Below, one piece after another: positions 34,871 through 46,830 of a stretch of DNA of 64,000 nt (position 1 is its first letter; every line of letters begins with the position of its first letter). Both the position numbers and the translations under genes were made by a program. The notes beneath the pieces were generated by a model. That model had not been told where the DNA came from. It saw only the letters and a list, made by a program, of their open reading frames with translations, and made no database searches. Origin of the DNA: Siphonodentalium dalli (Eukaryota > Mollusca > Scaphopoda > Gadilida > Siphonodentaliidae); contig CP136061.1 of the NCBI GenBank assembly GCA_032622095.1, positions 265,454,077-265,518,076 of the forward strand, read 5' to 3'.

Positions 34871-36663
34871 ACAAACTTTCAGGAAGCTCCAGTCATGAAA
34901 GGGTTACGCCAGGGATTTCCTCAAGAAAACAGACAGTGACTGACTTAAAACATATTTTGATCAGCTTTATCCATAGGCGGTTAGTATTCAAATGAAATAA
35001 GTAGACATTGAACTTGTACATCTGAATTGTATTATTACATGAAAAACACAATTTATACAACAGAAATAATATAAACATCTTAAAATATAGAAATGAGACT
35101 GTAGAAACAAAACATAGAAACAGAAAATTCCTGGATATTACTTCACTCAGGAAACCTAATTTTGTATGTGAACACAAGTATTATTGGAGACATTATTCTT
35201 AGAGATTCACTGTCCGCTTCAAGGGTCCCAGTATCTAGTTACAATAGTATTACATCGAACGCTGCTTCAGTGATCAAAATTAGTTTATTTAAAACCAATA
35301 AATATTCACAACAATACCACAGGTATCATAGTTTATAAAAAAAGGTTATATACTAACAGTTTTTAATGGCAAGCAAGTGTGGTTGACAAATTCCATATAC
35401 GGTAACTCCTGGTTTGAACTGTCAACATGTGTCATCACAAATGTTTCGACATTTGACTAGTTAATTAATCGTTTCAACACTAGTATAATATGCTATTTAA
35501 CAGTAATTCAAGAGTCTAATGGGGGGAAATTTGTACCGTAATTCACAATGATCTTCTTGAATCGTTTGATGAATATTTTAAAGAGATTTAATCGTGATGA
35601 TCATGAAGCAGTATACATAATATACATCAACAAGTATAATTCATATGTTAAGATCTTGATACATTCTAAAATCATACATTATTGTTTTCTAGGAAAATCG
35701 TGCTGGTTGTAAAAGCACCAGGATACAAACATATAAGGATTTCAGTATGCAATTTCTGAGGAAGTGCATTGTGCTGATCTAATAACGGTAGATCCGTTTG
35801 TCATGTATCACACTTCGAACCCATGTATATACTGATAATCAGCTTGACTCTGGGTGAAAGGTTTACTATTTAAGGATGTCCCCATAGCCGAGGTCGTTAG
35901 GTCGCAGATACCATCACTGCAGTCTGGGCTAAATGAGGTTGGTATGGGTTTCGAATGCCGATATAGCGATTAATTTTCAAGCTTGGTCTGAGTTAATGGA
36001 CATCTCATTCCAATCATAACATTTTGATAAGAAATGAAAATGTTTCACACACATATGAAGCAATGAACAAGTCAAACTGAGTCAGTACTGTTAAATTATG
36101 TTATTTGTGAACGAGACAGATTGATTATCGCTCACTCATGCCATAATTTTTGGTATTCACTCAAAAACAACAGATATCCTCTGTATATACTCTCTATGCA
36201 GTCACTTAAAAACACCAGATATCCTCGGTATATACTCCCTATGCAATCTAAATATCATGCTGGTTATTTCTCAAGGAAATCGACCGTACCACTCCATAGA
36301 AAACATCATCTGAACTACGCTCAATTGAAAATATTTACTACTCGATTCGGGACGCATCTATCTGCAATAAACTAACGATTTCACCATCGAGAGTCACTGC
36401 ATTTAATTATATACAAGAATGACGGTGTGTGTTGTCAATTTGGATATAATATTTGTAAAAATTACTACTTTGAACAAGGTTATTCTCCATTTATATTTGA
36501 TCACCCTACCAGAGTGTTTCACATCACTTTAATATAACAACACAAAGTTCAGTACTTCAGATCACAATATTACAGAACATTCTATACATAAATTGTTTGA
36601 GATGACATTACTTGTAACAGATAGCTCGTGTTCAAGGCTGCATATAGCGTGTCTGTCAATTGT
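34871..36663. other. No gene seen in this part of block X
   Basis: The minus-strand open frame 34893-35177 (also 51596-51880 in block Y) is hydrophobic and AT-driven (many F, L, K codons), with no domain. Nothing else is recognised. Block Y has a shorter version with a different insert at 52041-52430. Confidence 0.5.
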
Positions 36664-36752
36664 AGAATGAGGTCCCTAGAGGGTGAATTTAGTGAAGCTA
36701 TCCTGCATAGAGGGTTAACATCACCAAATTTACCCACTGGGGACCTCATTCT
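36664..36752. mobile_element. M4 palindrome, copy 1 of block X
   Basis: Arms 'agaatgaggtccctagaggg' and 'cccactggggacctcattct' around a short centre with 'agtgaagcta' / 'tcaccaaatt'. Block Y copy at 52637-52726. Confidence 0.7.
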
Positions 36753-36875
36753 GCTTAGGCGTTAACTGCTATGGGAGGCCTAGGATCAAATTGAAGTTCC
36801 CCAGTTGAATGGAGAAAGTAACTAAAAACAATGTTAATTTGAGACTGTAGATACTTCCCAGAAGATGAGGCCAAA

Positions 36876-36968
36876 GCAGAATGAGGTCCCCAGAGGGTGA
36901 ATTTGGTTATGCTAGCCCACCATGCAGGGTAGCATCAATAAATTCACCCTCTGGGGACCTCATTCTGC
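36876..36968. mobile_element. M4 palindrome, copy 2 of block X
   Basis: Arms 'gcagaatgaggtccccagag' and 'ctctggggacctcattctgc'; the best-preserved M4. Block Y copy at 52849-52942. Confidence 0.75.
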
Positions 36969-37220
36969 AGATGTCAGACACACCAGGCATGCTTGTGTTA
37001 CTACGAAATAAAATCGTATCATATAATACACAAGCTTCGTACATCTCGCCATCTGTTTACATCTCGGAATGAAATAAGAAATATGTAATAAATAAAGATA
37101 GTATAATAAATGGAATGTTCGTGTTAATCTAAGAAAATAAGAAAGTAAGTTTGTGTTTTGTATAAACAAATATGAAAAGAGAAAATAAATTTTGGAATGT
37201 GGAAAATTGGAAAAAGAACC

Positions 37221-37395
37221 ATACATATAAAGAATAGTTGTCTATTAATTTTACATTTAGAATCATACATATAAACAATAGTTGTCTATTAATTTGACAT
37301 TTAGAATCATACATATAAACAATAGTTGTGTATTAATTTGATATTTAGAACCGTACATATAAACAATAGTTGTGTATTAATTTATATTTAGCAAT
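37221..37395. repeat. 44-bp tandem repeat, four copies
   Basis: 'atacatataaacaatagttg' recurs at 37221, 37265, 37309 and about 37353. Block Y has three copies at about 53196-53325, so copy number changed after the duplication. Confidence 0.85.
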
Positions 37396-37556
37396 CTAAA
37401 ATATCATGATTGATGTGTGACCGTTTTATAACAATATTCGAAGGATCACAAAATGTTAGCTTTGATTTACAGAAAAGTATCATGCAACATAACTTATTAC
37501 ACATCTGTTAAAGATATACTCACGATTCGAGAGTTACAACAACATACAGTAATGAG

Positions 37557-37760
37557 CTAAATAATCGACTCCTTAACCACAGCAGAATTATGGGTAATTT
37601 TTCAGGATTTAGTTGGAAATTTGGCTTGTTGCCATTCATAGGAAAGCTCTTACTGAGAGCTTTCTGATGAATGGCAACAATTCATATTTCCGACTAAATC
37701 CTGAAAAGTTACCCATAATTCTGCTGTGATTAAGGGGTCTGATTATTTAGGGCATTACTG
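37557..37760. mobile_element. M3 palindromic MITE shared by blocks X and Y
   Basis: TA-flanked palindrome with private arm changes ('ggaaatttggc', 'aattcatatttcc'). The same copy is at 53477-53690, so this insertion predates the duplication. Confidence 0.82.
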
Positions 37761-37912
37761 TATGATCAATTTAGCGATATGGGTTTATGCGTTGCTCTGG
37801 ATGTTTGTTTTTTCTGGGAAGTGATACCTGAATTTGAAGATCTACACACAAATAGCTTGTTAAAAGGGTACTGTACACTGGCCATTTATGGTACCATTTC
37901 CTTTTATACTCA

Positions 37913-38033
37913 AATATATGCAACAAATTAATGAATTTGAGCCATGGATTAGTGCAACATACACTCATGTGTTCTATGAACGATGCAAACAACATGGTAA
38001 TTATAATGAAATGAGTTCATGACTCGAGTGTAA
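37913..38033 (+). other. Exon-like fragment 'YMQQ..EFE.WIS', block X copy
   Basis: The reading frame gives a YMQQINEFEPWIS-type peptide ending in a TAA near 38031. The upstream boundary is damaged: 'actcaaatatatg' lacks the 'cag' acceptor present at 61997-61999. Related copies are at 53846, 62000 and on the minus strand near 62240. Product unknown, probably not functional here. Confidence 0.35.
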
Positions 38034-38649
38034 AATTGTCATATAGTTGTTGAAAAATCAAGGTGCTAACTTTTATTGTCCATCCAGATCAACAAAACTA
38101 TATGAATTAATGGTTAGTTTTTGAGGTGGCATTCCAATTCCACACATGCTAACTTATAAACACTAGAATTTAATCGTAAAACTTGCCCTGGAACCCTGAA
38201 TACATCTTTCAATGTCCAATAAGTATTTAGCATACTAAATCATCAGCATGAAATAAACATTTCAATTTCTCACAAGTGAAACATAAACATAATACACATT
38301 TATAATGGCATTGATGCTCAGATGTGGAATAACTACAGAACACAATTCACACAATCATCTATCAAACTTGTTACATTAGTTACATTTAGCATTCAACGGG
38401 CTGATAACTGAATATGTGATGATGCATAGTTACTCGATTCCTAATAATTCATTTGTATGATGTTCAGTTTATAAGTTCAACAGCGAGCCTTATTATCTGA
38501 ACACCATTACAAATGAATCCAAAAAGAATGTTTCTCCGATTGACGTCTGATTATAGTATCTGAACACCCCTACAAATGAAGAATGGACCATTCCAGTCTA
38601 CTCTTTTATCACTGAATGAAGAATCCAGTGGGGAACCAGTCTAGAGGGA

Positions 38650-38760
38650 GACATGAGTATCTATTATGATTACATAGACTGGAGATTACATCAGTAGATC
38701 ATTATACCAGGCGGGGAACCAGCCTAGAGGGAGACATGAGTATCTATTATGATTGAAGTT
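38650..38760. repeat. 83-bp repeat, about 1.5 copies (block X)
   Basis: 'ggggaaccagtctagaggga' and 'gactggagattacatcag' occur about 1.5 times here but five times in block Y (58940-59330). Confidence 0.8.
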
Positions 38761-38836
38761 CCCAAGTTGAGGTTGGTGATGTTCACCCATTAGTCACCTC
38801 GATTATGCAATTTATCTTCTGCAAATTATGGGATAT

Positions 38837-38937
38837 AGAATGAGGTAGCCAGATGGTGAATTTGGTGATGCTAGCCAACTATGCGGGATAGCGTCATTAA
38901 AATCAGCCTTTGGGGACCACATTCTGCAAATGTCATT
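38837..38937. mobile_element. M4-type palindrome, degenerate (block X)
   Basis: 'agaatgaggtagccagatgg' and 'ctttggggaccacattctgc' with the usual 'gatgctagccaactatgcgg' centre. Block Y copy at 59433-59521. Confidence 0.65.
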
Positions 38938-39456
38938 TCTGTACAATATAAATATGATAACTATATTATATTATTTATTCAGGCAACAATATTACTCAGG
39001 GAGTAAAAAGTAACCGGTATAAAGACTGATTTTAATTTTCCGAAGTGTTTAGGTCAAATCAGGAATAGACTAACACTGAACGCTCTTTTCTGTCCCATGC
39101 CCTGCACATGGCTGTTTTTTTGTTTGGGACCAAAACATCTTGTTCAAAGTTGTATTTTTTATGACTTCAATATGTCATTCTGGGACATATAATGCTCATA
39201 TTAAGTATTTATCGACCTATTTTTCGACATCAGAAAAAAATCAAAAGTGATGTAGCTTTAATAAAACAAACTGTTTTTTAAATTAAAATTTTGAAAAACT
39301 AATGCCGTTATAATATCTGCCTCAAGTCACAACAACAACTTTGGTTGAAATCAGTCCAGGGTCTGCAAGAAAAATCGCGAACAAATAGACAGACGGACAG
39401 ACAGATCCTGCTATTTTTTTTATATAAATAGATGGAGAATTATGCGTGACACAAAC

Positions 39457-39631
39457 CTTTTTTGAAATCTTGTTTTTGAGCTTACTAAATAGCATCCCAC
39501 TCTTATTACTTTTGAATTCAACTTGGTCGGCCTCTTCGTCTTCATCGTCATCAAAGGCACACGTTTCGGAGGGTGGTAGTTCACCCTTACCACTCGACTC
39601 ATCAATCAGCTTACAATACTTGTACTCCAAT
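39457..39631 (-). CDS. Candidate internal exon (58 codons), block X
   Basis: The minus strand shows an acceptor-like 'gttcaccag' just above 39631, a 175-nt open exon, and a good donor 'aag|gtttgt' at 39457/39456. The peptide begins LEYKYCKLIDESSGKG, passes an acidic run (DDDEDEEAD) and ends FSKLKNKISKK. It reads in one frame with one leading base, so it would be a phase 2-to-0 exon. The block Y copy (60865-61039) differs at two bases, both synonymous, while about 20 bp of flank carry several changes. This favours protein-level constraint. I do not recognise the family. A tyrosine motif followed by an acidic cluster could be a cytoplasmic tail, but that is a guess. No neighbouring exons were found. 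Confidence 0.5.
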
Positions 39632-39644
39632 CTGGTGAACATCA

Positions 39645-42600
39645 AATGCATTGAATCAGTATTGTACATAACAGTTAGTAAATGCATTGAATCAGTATGG
39701 TCCATAACAGGTAGTAGCATTGAATCAGTATTGTACATAACAGTTAGTAGCATTGAATCAGTATGGTCCATAACAGTTAGTAGCATTGAATCAGTATGGT
39801 ACATAACAGGTAGTAGCATTGAATCAGTATGGTACATAACAGGTAGTAGCATTGAATCAGTATGGTCCATAACAGTTAGTAGCATTGAATCAGTATGGTC
39901 CATAACAGGTAGTAGCATTGAATCAGTATTGTACATAACAGTTAGTAAATGCATTGAATCAGTATGGTCCATAACAGGTAGTAGCATTGAATCAGTATGG
40001 TCCATAACAGGTAGTAGCATTGAATCAGTATGGTCCATAATAGTTAGTAGCATTGAATCAGTATGGTACATAACAGGTAGTAGCATTGAATCAGTATGGT
40101 CCATAACAGTTAGTAAATGCATTGAATCAGTATGGTACATAACAGTTAGTAGCATTGAATCAGTATGGTACATAACAGTTAGTAGCATTGAATCAGTATG
40201 GTACATAACAGGTAGCAGCATTGAATCAGTATGGTACATAACAGGTAGTAGCATTGAATCAGTATGGTCCATAACAGTTAGTAGCATTGAATCAGTATGG
40301 TCCATAACAGGTAGTAGCATTGAATCAGTATTGTACATAACAGTTAGTAAATGCATTGAATCAGTATGGTCCATAACAGGTAGTAGCATTGAATCAGTAT
40401 GGTCCATAACAGGTAGTAGCATTGAATCAGTATGGTCCATAATAGTTAGTAGCATTGAATCAGTATGGTACATAACAGGTAGTAGCATTGAATCAGTATG
40501 GTACATAACAGTTAGTAGCATTGAATCAGTATGGTACATAACAGTTAGTAAATGCATTGAATCAGTATGGTCCATAACAGTTAGTAGCATTGAATCAGTA
40601 TGGTACATAACAGGTAGTAAATGCATTGAATCAGTATGGTCCATAACAGTTAGTAGCATTGAATCAGTATGGTACATAACAGTTATTAGCATTGAATCAG
40701 TATGGTACATAACAGTTAGTAGCATTGAATCAGTATGGTACATAACAGTTATTAGCATTGAATCAGTATGGTACATAACAGTTAGTAGCATTGAATCAGT
40801 ATGGTACATAACAGTTATTAGCATTGAATCAGTATGGTACATAACAGTTAGTAGCATTGAATCAGTATGGTACATAACAGGTAGTAGCATTGAATCAGTA
40901 TGGTACATAACAGTTAGTAGCATTGAATCAGTATGGTACATAACAGTTAGTAGCATTGAATCAGTATGGTACATAACAGGTAGTAGCATTGAATCAGTAT
41001 GGTCCATAACAGGTAGTAGCATTGAATCAGTATGGTACATAACAGTTAGTAGCATTGAATCAGTATGGTACATAACAGTTAGTAAATGCATTGAATCAGT
41101 ATGGTACATAACAGTTAGTAGCATTGAATCAGTATGGTACATAACAGTTAGTAGCATTGAATCAGTATGGTCCATAACAGTTAGTAAATGCATTGAATCA
41201 GTATGGTCCATAACAGTTAGTAAATGCATTGAATCAGTATGGTACATAACAGTTAGTAGCATTGAATCAGGGTGGTACATAACAGTTAGTAGCATTGAAT
41301 CAGTATGGTACATAACAGTTAGTAAATGCATTGAATCAGTATGGTACATAACAGTTAGTAGCATTGAATCAGTATGGTCCATAACAGTTAGTAGCATTGA
41401 ATCAGTATGGTCCATAATAGTTAGTAGCATTGAATCAGTATGGTACATAACAGTTAGTAGCATTGAATCAGTATGGTACATAACAGTTAGTAGCATTGAA
41501 TCAGTATGGTACATAACAGTTAGTAGCATTGAATCAGTATGGTACATAACAGTTAGTAAATGCATTGAATCAGTATGGTACATAACAGTTAGTAAATGCA
41601 TTGAATCAGTATGGTACATAACAGTTAGTAGCATTGAATCAGTATGGTCCATAACAGTTAGTAGCATTGAATCAGTATGGTACATAACAGTTAGTAGCAT
41701 TGAATCAGTATGGTACATAACAGTTAGTAGCATTGAATCAGTATGGTACATAACAGTTAGTAGCATTGAATCAGTATGGTACATAACAGTTAGTAGCATT
41801 GAATCAGTATGGTACATAACAGTTAGTAGCATTGAATCAGTATGGTACATAACAGTTAGTAGCATTGAATCAGTATGGTACATAACAGTTAGTAGCATTG
41901 AATCAGTATGGTACATAACAGGTAGTAGCATTGAATCAGTATGGTACATAACAGTTAGTAGCATTGAATCAGTATGGTCCATAACAGTTAGTAGCATTGA
42001 ATCAGTATGGTACATAACAGTTAGTAAATGCATTGAATCAGTATGGTACATAACAGTTAGTAGCATTGAATCAGTATGGTACATAACAGTTAGTAAATGC
42101 ATTGAATCAGTATGGTCCATAACAGTTAGTAGCATAACAGTTAGTAGCATTGAATCAGTATGGTACATAACAGTTAGTAGCATTGAATCAGTATGGTACA
42201 TAACAGGTAGTAGCATTGAATCAGTATGGTACATAACAGTTAGTAGCATTGAATCAGTATGGTACATAACAGTTAGTAGCATTGAATCAGTATGGTCCAT
42301 AACAGTTAGTAGCATTGAATCAGTATGGTACATAACAGTTAGTAAATGCATTGAATCAGTATGGTACATAACAGTTAGTAGCATTGAATCAGTGTGGTAC
42401 ATAACAGTTAGTAAATGCATTGAATCAGTATGGTCCATAACAGTTAGTAGCATAACAGTTAGTAGCATTGAATCAGTATGGTACATAACAGTTAGTAGCA
42501 TTGAATCAGTATGGTACATAACAGTTAGTAAATGCATTGAATCAGTATGGTACATAACAGTTAGTAGCATTAAATCAGTATGGTCCATAACAGTTAGTAG

Positions 42601-44372
42601 CATTGAATCAGTATGGTACATAACAGTTAGTAAATGCATTGAATCAGTATGGTACATAACAGGTAGTAGCATCGAATCAGTATGGTACATAACAGTTAGT
42701 AGCATTGAATCAGTATGGTCCATAACAGTTAGTAGCATTGAATCAGTATGGTCCATAACAGTTAGTAGCATTGAATCAGTATGGTCCATAACAGTTAGTA
42801 GCATTGAATCAGTATGGTCCATAACAGGTAGTAACATTGAATCAGTATGGTCCATAACAGTTAGTAGCATTGAATCAGTGTGGTACATAACAGGTAGTAG
42901 CATTGAATCAGTATGGTCCATAACAGTTGGTAGCATTGAATCAGAATGGTACATAACAGTTAGTAGCATTGAATCAGTATGGTACATAACAGTTAGTAAA
43001 TGCATTGAATCAGTATGGTCCATAACAGTTAGTAAATGCATTGAATCAGTATGATACATAACAGGTAGTAAATGCATTGAATCAGTATGATACATAACAG
43101 GTAGTAGCATTGAATCAGTATGGTCCATAACAGTTAGTAGCATTGAATCAGTATGGTACATAACAGTTAGTAGCATTGAATCAGTATGGTCCATAACAGT
43201 TAGTAGCATTGAATCAGTATGGTACATAACAGTTAGTAAATGCATTGAATCAGTATGGTACATAACAGTTAGTAGCATTGAATCAGTATGGTACATAACA
43301 GTTAGTAGCATTGAATCAGTATGGTACATAACAGTTAGTAGCATTGAATCAGTATGGTACATAACAGTTAGTAGCATTGAATCAGTATGGTACATAACAG
43401 TTAGTAGCATTGAATCAGTATGGTACATAACAGGTAGTAGCATTGAATCAGTATGGTACATAACAGTTAGTAGCATTGAATCAGTATGGTACATAACAGG
43501 TAGTAAATGCATTGAATCAGTATGGTCCATAACAGTTAGTAGCATTGAATCAGTATGGTCCATAACAGTTAGTAGCATTGAATCAGTATGGTCCATAACA
43601 GTTAGTAGCATTGAATTAGTATGGTACATAACAGGTAGTAGCATTGAATCAGAATGGTCCATAACAGTTAGTAGCATTGAATCAGTATGGTCCATAACAG
43701 TTAGTAGCATTGAATCAGTATGGTACATAACAGTTAGTAGCATTGAATCAGTATGGTACATAACAGTTAGTAGCATTGAATCAGTATGGTACATAACAGT
43801 TAGTAGCATTGAATCAGTATGGTCCATAACAGTTAGTAGCATTGAATCAGTATGGTACATAACAGTTAGTAGCATTGAATCAGTATGGTACATAACAGTT
43901 AGTAGCATTGAATCAGTATGGTACATAACAGTTAGTAGCATTGAATCAGTATGGTCCATAACAGTTAGTAGCATTGAATCAGTGTGGTACATAACAGGTA
44001 GTAGCATTGAATCAGTATGGTACATAACAGGTAGTAGCATTGAATCAGTATGGTCCATAACAGTTAGTAGCATTGAATCAGTATGGTCCATAACAGTTAG
44101 TAGCATTGAATCAGTATGGTCCATAACAGGTAGTAGCATTGAATCAGTATGGTCCATAACAGTTAGTAGCATTGAATCAGTATGGTACATAACAGTTAGT
44201 AAATGCATTGAATCAGTATGGTACATAACAGGTAGTAGCATTGAATCAGTATGGTCCATAACAGTTAGTAAATGCATTGAATCAGTATGGTACATAACAG
44301 TTAGTAGCATTGAATCAGTATGGTACATAACAGTTAGTAGCATTGAATCAGTATGGTACATAACAGGTAGTA
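39645..44372. repeat. 4.7-kb array of a 33/36-bp minisatellite (~140 copies)
   Basis: The unit on the plus strand is 'agtagcattgaatcagtatg' followed by 'gtacataacagtt' (33 bp). A 36-bp form has 'agtaaatgcattg'. Two positions vary in most copies: gtAcat/gtCcat and cagTtag/cagGtag. Because unit lengths are multiples of three, both strands show very long open frames (39322-44526 minus, 39446-43054 plus). Nearly all variants are amino-acid-changing, so coding is unlikely. The array abuts the acceptor side of the 39457-39631 exon. Rare 15-bp stubs ('agcataacagtt') near 42131 and 42450 mark block duplications. Confidence 0.95.
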
Positions 44373-44376
44373 TATG

Positions 44377-45653
44377 CACTTTTTGGTACATTGTGCGCTG
44401 AAAGTGGGCGTGGCACTTCTTGGTACACTTTTTGGTACACTTTTTGGTACAGTGTGCGCTGAACGTGGGCGTGGCACTTTTTGGTACAGAGTGCGCTGAA
44501 AGTGGGCGTGGCACTTTTTGGTACACGTTTTGGTACAGTGTGCGCTAAATGTGGGCGTGTCACTTTATGGTACAGCGTACGCTAAAAGTGGGCGTGGCAC
44601 TTTTTGGTACAGTGTGCGCTGAAAGTGGGCGTGGCACTTTTTGGTACACTTTTTGGTACAGTGTGCGCTAAAAGTGGGCGTGACACTTTTTGGTAAACTT
44701 TTTGGAACAGTGTGCGATAAAAGTGGGCGTGGCACTTTTTGGTACACTTTTTGGTACACTTTTTGGTACAGTGTGCGCTGAAAGTGGGCGTGGCATTTTT
44801 TGGTACACTTTTTGGTACAGTGTGCGCTGAAAGTGGGCGTGGCACTTTTTGGTGCAGTGTGCGCTGAAAGTGGGCGTGGCACTTTTTGGTACACTTTTTG
44901 GTACAGTGTGCGCTGAAAGTGGGCGTGGCACTTTTTGGTACACTATTTGGTACAGTGTGCGCTGAAAGTGGGCGTGGCACTTCTTGGTACACTTTTTGGT
45001 ACACTTTTTGGTACAGTGTGCGCTGAAAGTGGGCGTGGCACTTTTTGGTACAGAGTGCGCTGAAAGTGGGCGTGGCACTTTTTGGTACACGTTTTGCTAC
45101 AGTGTGCGCTGAAAGTGGGCGTGGCACTTTTTGGTACACTTTTTGGTACAGTGTGCGCTGAAAGTGGGCGTGGCACTTCTTGGTACACTTTTTGGTACAC
45201 TTTTTGGTACAGTGTGCGCTGAAAGTGGGCGTGGCACTTTTTGGTACAGAGTGCGCTGAAAGTGGGCGTGGCACTTTTTGGTACACGTTTTGGTACAGTG
45301 TGCGCTGAAAGTGGGCGTGGCACTTTTTGGTACACTTTGTGGAACAGTGTGCGCACTTTTTGGTACAGTTTGCGCTAAAAGTGGGCGTGGCACTTTTTGG
45401 TACACTTTTTGGTACAGCGTACGCTAAAAGTGGGCGTGGCACTTTTTGGTACAGAGTGCGCTGAAAGTGGGCGTGGCACTTTTTGGTACACGTTTTGCTA
45501 CAGTGTGCGCTGAAAGTGGGCGTGGCACTTTTTGGTACACTTTTTGGAACAGTGTGCGCACTTTTTGGTACAGTTTGCGCTAAAAGTGGGCGTGGCACTT
45601 TTTTGGTACACTTTTTTGTACACTTTTTGGTACAGTGTGCGCTAAATGTGGGC
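44377..45653 (+). repeat. 49-bp minisatellite before block Y
   Basis: The same motif family as 540-1362 starts immediately after the 33-bp array ('tagtatatgcactttttgg'). Larger groups recur inside, for example copies with 'cacttcttggtac' and 'cacgttttg(c/g)tac'. The minus-strand open frame 44582-45730 follows the repeat. Confidence 0.95.
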
Positions 45654-46025
45654 GTAAAAGTGCCACGCCCACTTTTAACGCAGATTGTACCAAAAAGTGA
45701 CACGCTGACTTTTGACGCACACTGTACCAAAAAGTTCCACGCGCACTTTTAACACACACTGTACCAAAAGTGTGATGTACCAAAAAGTGCCACGCACACT
45801 TTTAACGCACACTGTACTAAAATGTGTACTAAAAAGTGCCACGCCCACTTTTAACGCACAATGTACCAAAAAGTGCCACGCCCACTTTTATCGCACATTG
45901 TACCAAAAAGTGCCACGCCCACATTTGATACACACTGTACCAAAAAGTTCCACGCCCACTTTTACCGCACATTGTACCAAAAAGTGCCACGCCCACTGTA
46001 CCAAAAAGTGCCACGCTGACTTTTG
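45654..46025 (-). repeat. 49-bp minisatellite, inverted segment
   Basis: At 'gggcgtaaaagtgccacgccc' the array flips: units now read 'gtaccaaaaagtgccacgcc'. Sequence is more diverged ('cgctgactttt', 'cgcacactttt'). Confidence 0.9.
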
Positions 46026-46830
46026 TTTTCGTCCGCTAACATACTATAACAAAAATATCTTAGTGATGCAGCACTCAAATACAGCCATTTTCCAAAAGTC
46101 TGAACCCACCCGCACGCTATCTCTCCGTTGGCCGGGTTAGTTTGAGAGTACAGCGGTCAAAGTTTGCGCATCTACACTGCATAGTCCGAGCGAAGCGAGG
46201 CGCTGAAAAAACATTTTTGTCGTCCGCCAACATACGATACCAAAAATAGCTTAGTGATGCCGCACTCAAATACAGCCATTTACGGAGGAATTTTCCAAAA
46301 GTCTGAACCCATCCGCACGCTATCTCTCCGTTGGCCGGGTTACTTTGAGAGTACAGCGGCAAAGTTTGCACATCTTCATTACATAGTCCAGCGAAGCGAG
46401 GCGTTGAAAAAATTAGTTTTTTGTCGTCCGCCGACATACGATACAAAAAATAGCTTGGTGATGCCGCACTCAAATACAGCCATTTACGGAGGAATTTTCC
46501 AAAAGTCTGAACCCATCCGCACGCTATCTCTCCGTTGGCCGGGTTACTTTGAGAGTACAGCGGCAAAGTTTGCACATGTTCATTACATAGTCCCAGCGAA
46601 GCGAGGCGTTGAAAAAATTAGTTTTTTGTCGTCCGCCGACATACGATACAAAAAATAGCTTGGTGATGCCGCACTCAAATACAGCCATTTACGGAGGAAT
46701 TTTCCAAAAGTCTGAACCCATCCGCACGCTATCTCTCCGTTGGTCGTGTTACTTTGGGAGTCAAAGTTTGCGCATCTTCACTACGCAGTCCGAGCGAAGC
46801 GAGGCGCTGAAAAATGTTTTTTTGTCATTG
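46022..46830 (+). repeat. 195-203-bp tandem repeat, about four copies
   Basis: 'gccgcactcaaatacagcc' (first copy 'gcagcactc') recurs near 46067, 46259, 46462 and 46668, with 'aaaagtctgaaccc' and 'gcgaagcgaggcg'. The macrosatellite unit has only about 1.4 copies (1363-1640). Confidence 0.9.

Larger units (their letters stand above)
34243..39660. repeat. Block X of a segmental duplication (partner 51163-61090)
   Basis: Matches block Y in the same order and orientation: 34243-35340 with 51163-52040, 36457-38290 with 52430-54240, 38300-38470 with 54610-54770, 38740-39415 with 59330-60270, and 39420-39660 with 60835-61083. Differences are substitutions, element insertions (M3 in X; a 'ggggcataactc' repeat, an AAGGAC element and minisatellite in Y), and some local reshuffling. 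Confidence 0.88.

Noticed and set aside
37129-37314. Small F/L-rich frames in AT-rich sequence
   Set aside because: Composition-driven; they follow the 44-bp repeat.
39446-43054. 1202-codon plus-strand open frame of SIESVWYITV-type repeats
   Set aside because: Same tandem repeat read on the other strand; no domain and no constraint.
39645-44372. CRISPR-like array of direct repeats
   Set aside because: Units are contiguous with no unique spacers, the context is eukaryotic and no cas-like genes are present.
39322-44526. 1734-codon minus-strand open frame made of HTDSM-type repeats running into the exon peptide
   Set aside because: The repeat unit is 33 or 36 bp, so a frame stays open automatically, and the opposite strand is open too. 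Unit differences are almost all amino-acid-changing, which is opposite to selection on a protein, and the paralogue at 61 kb has one unit.
44582-45730. 382-codon minus-strand frame of KCHAHFQRTLYQK-type repeats, and similar frames at 941-1423, 7851-8333, 14763-15245, 21673-22155 and 56589-57810
   Set aside because: These are frames of the 49-bp minisatellite. Several overlapping frames on both strands are equally open.
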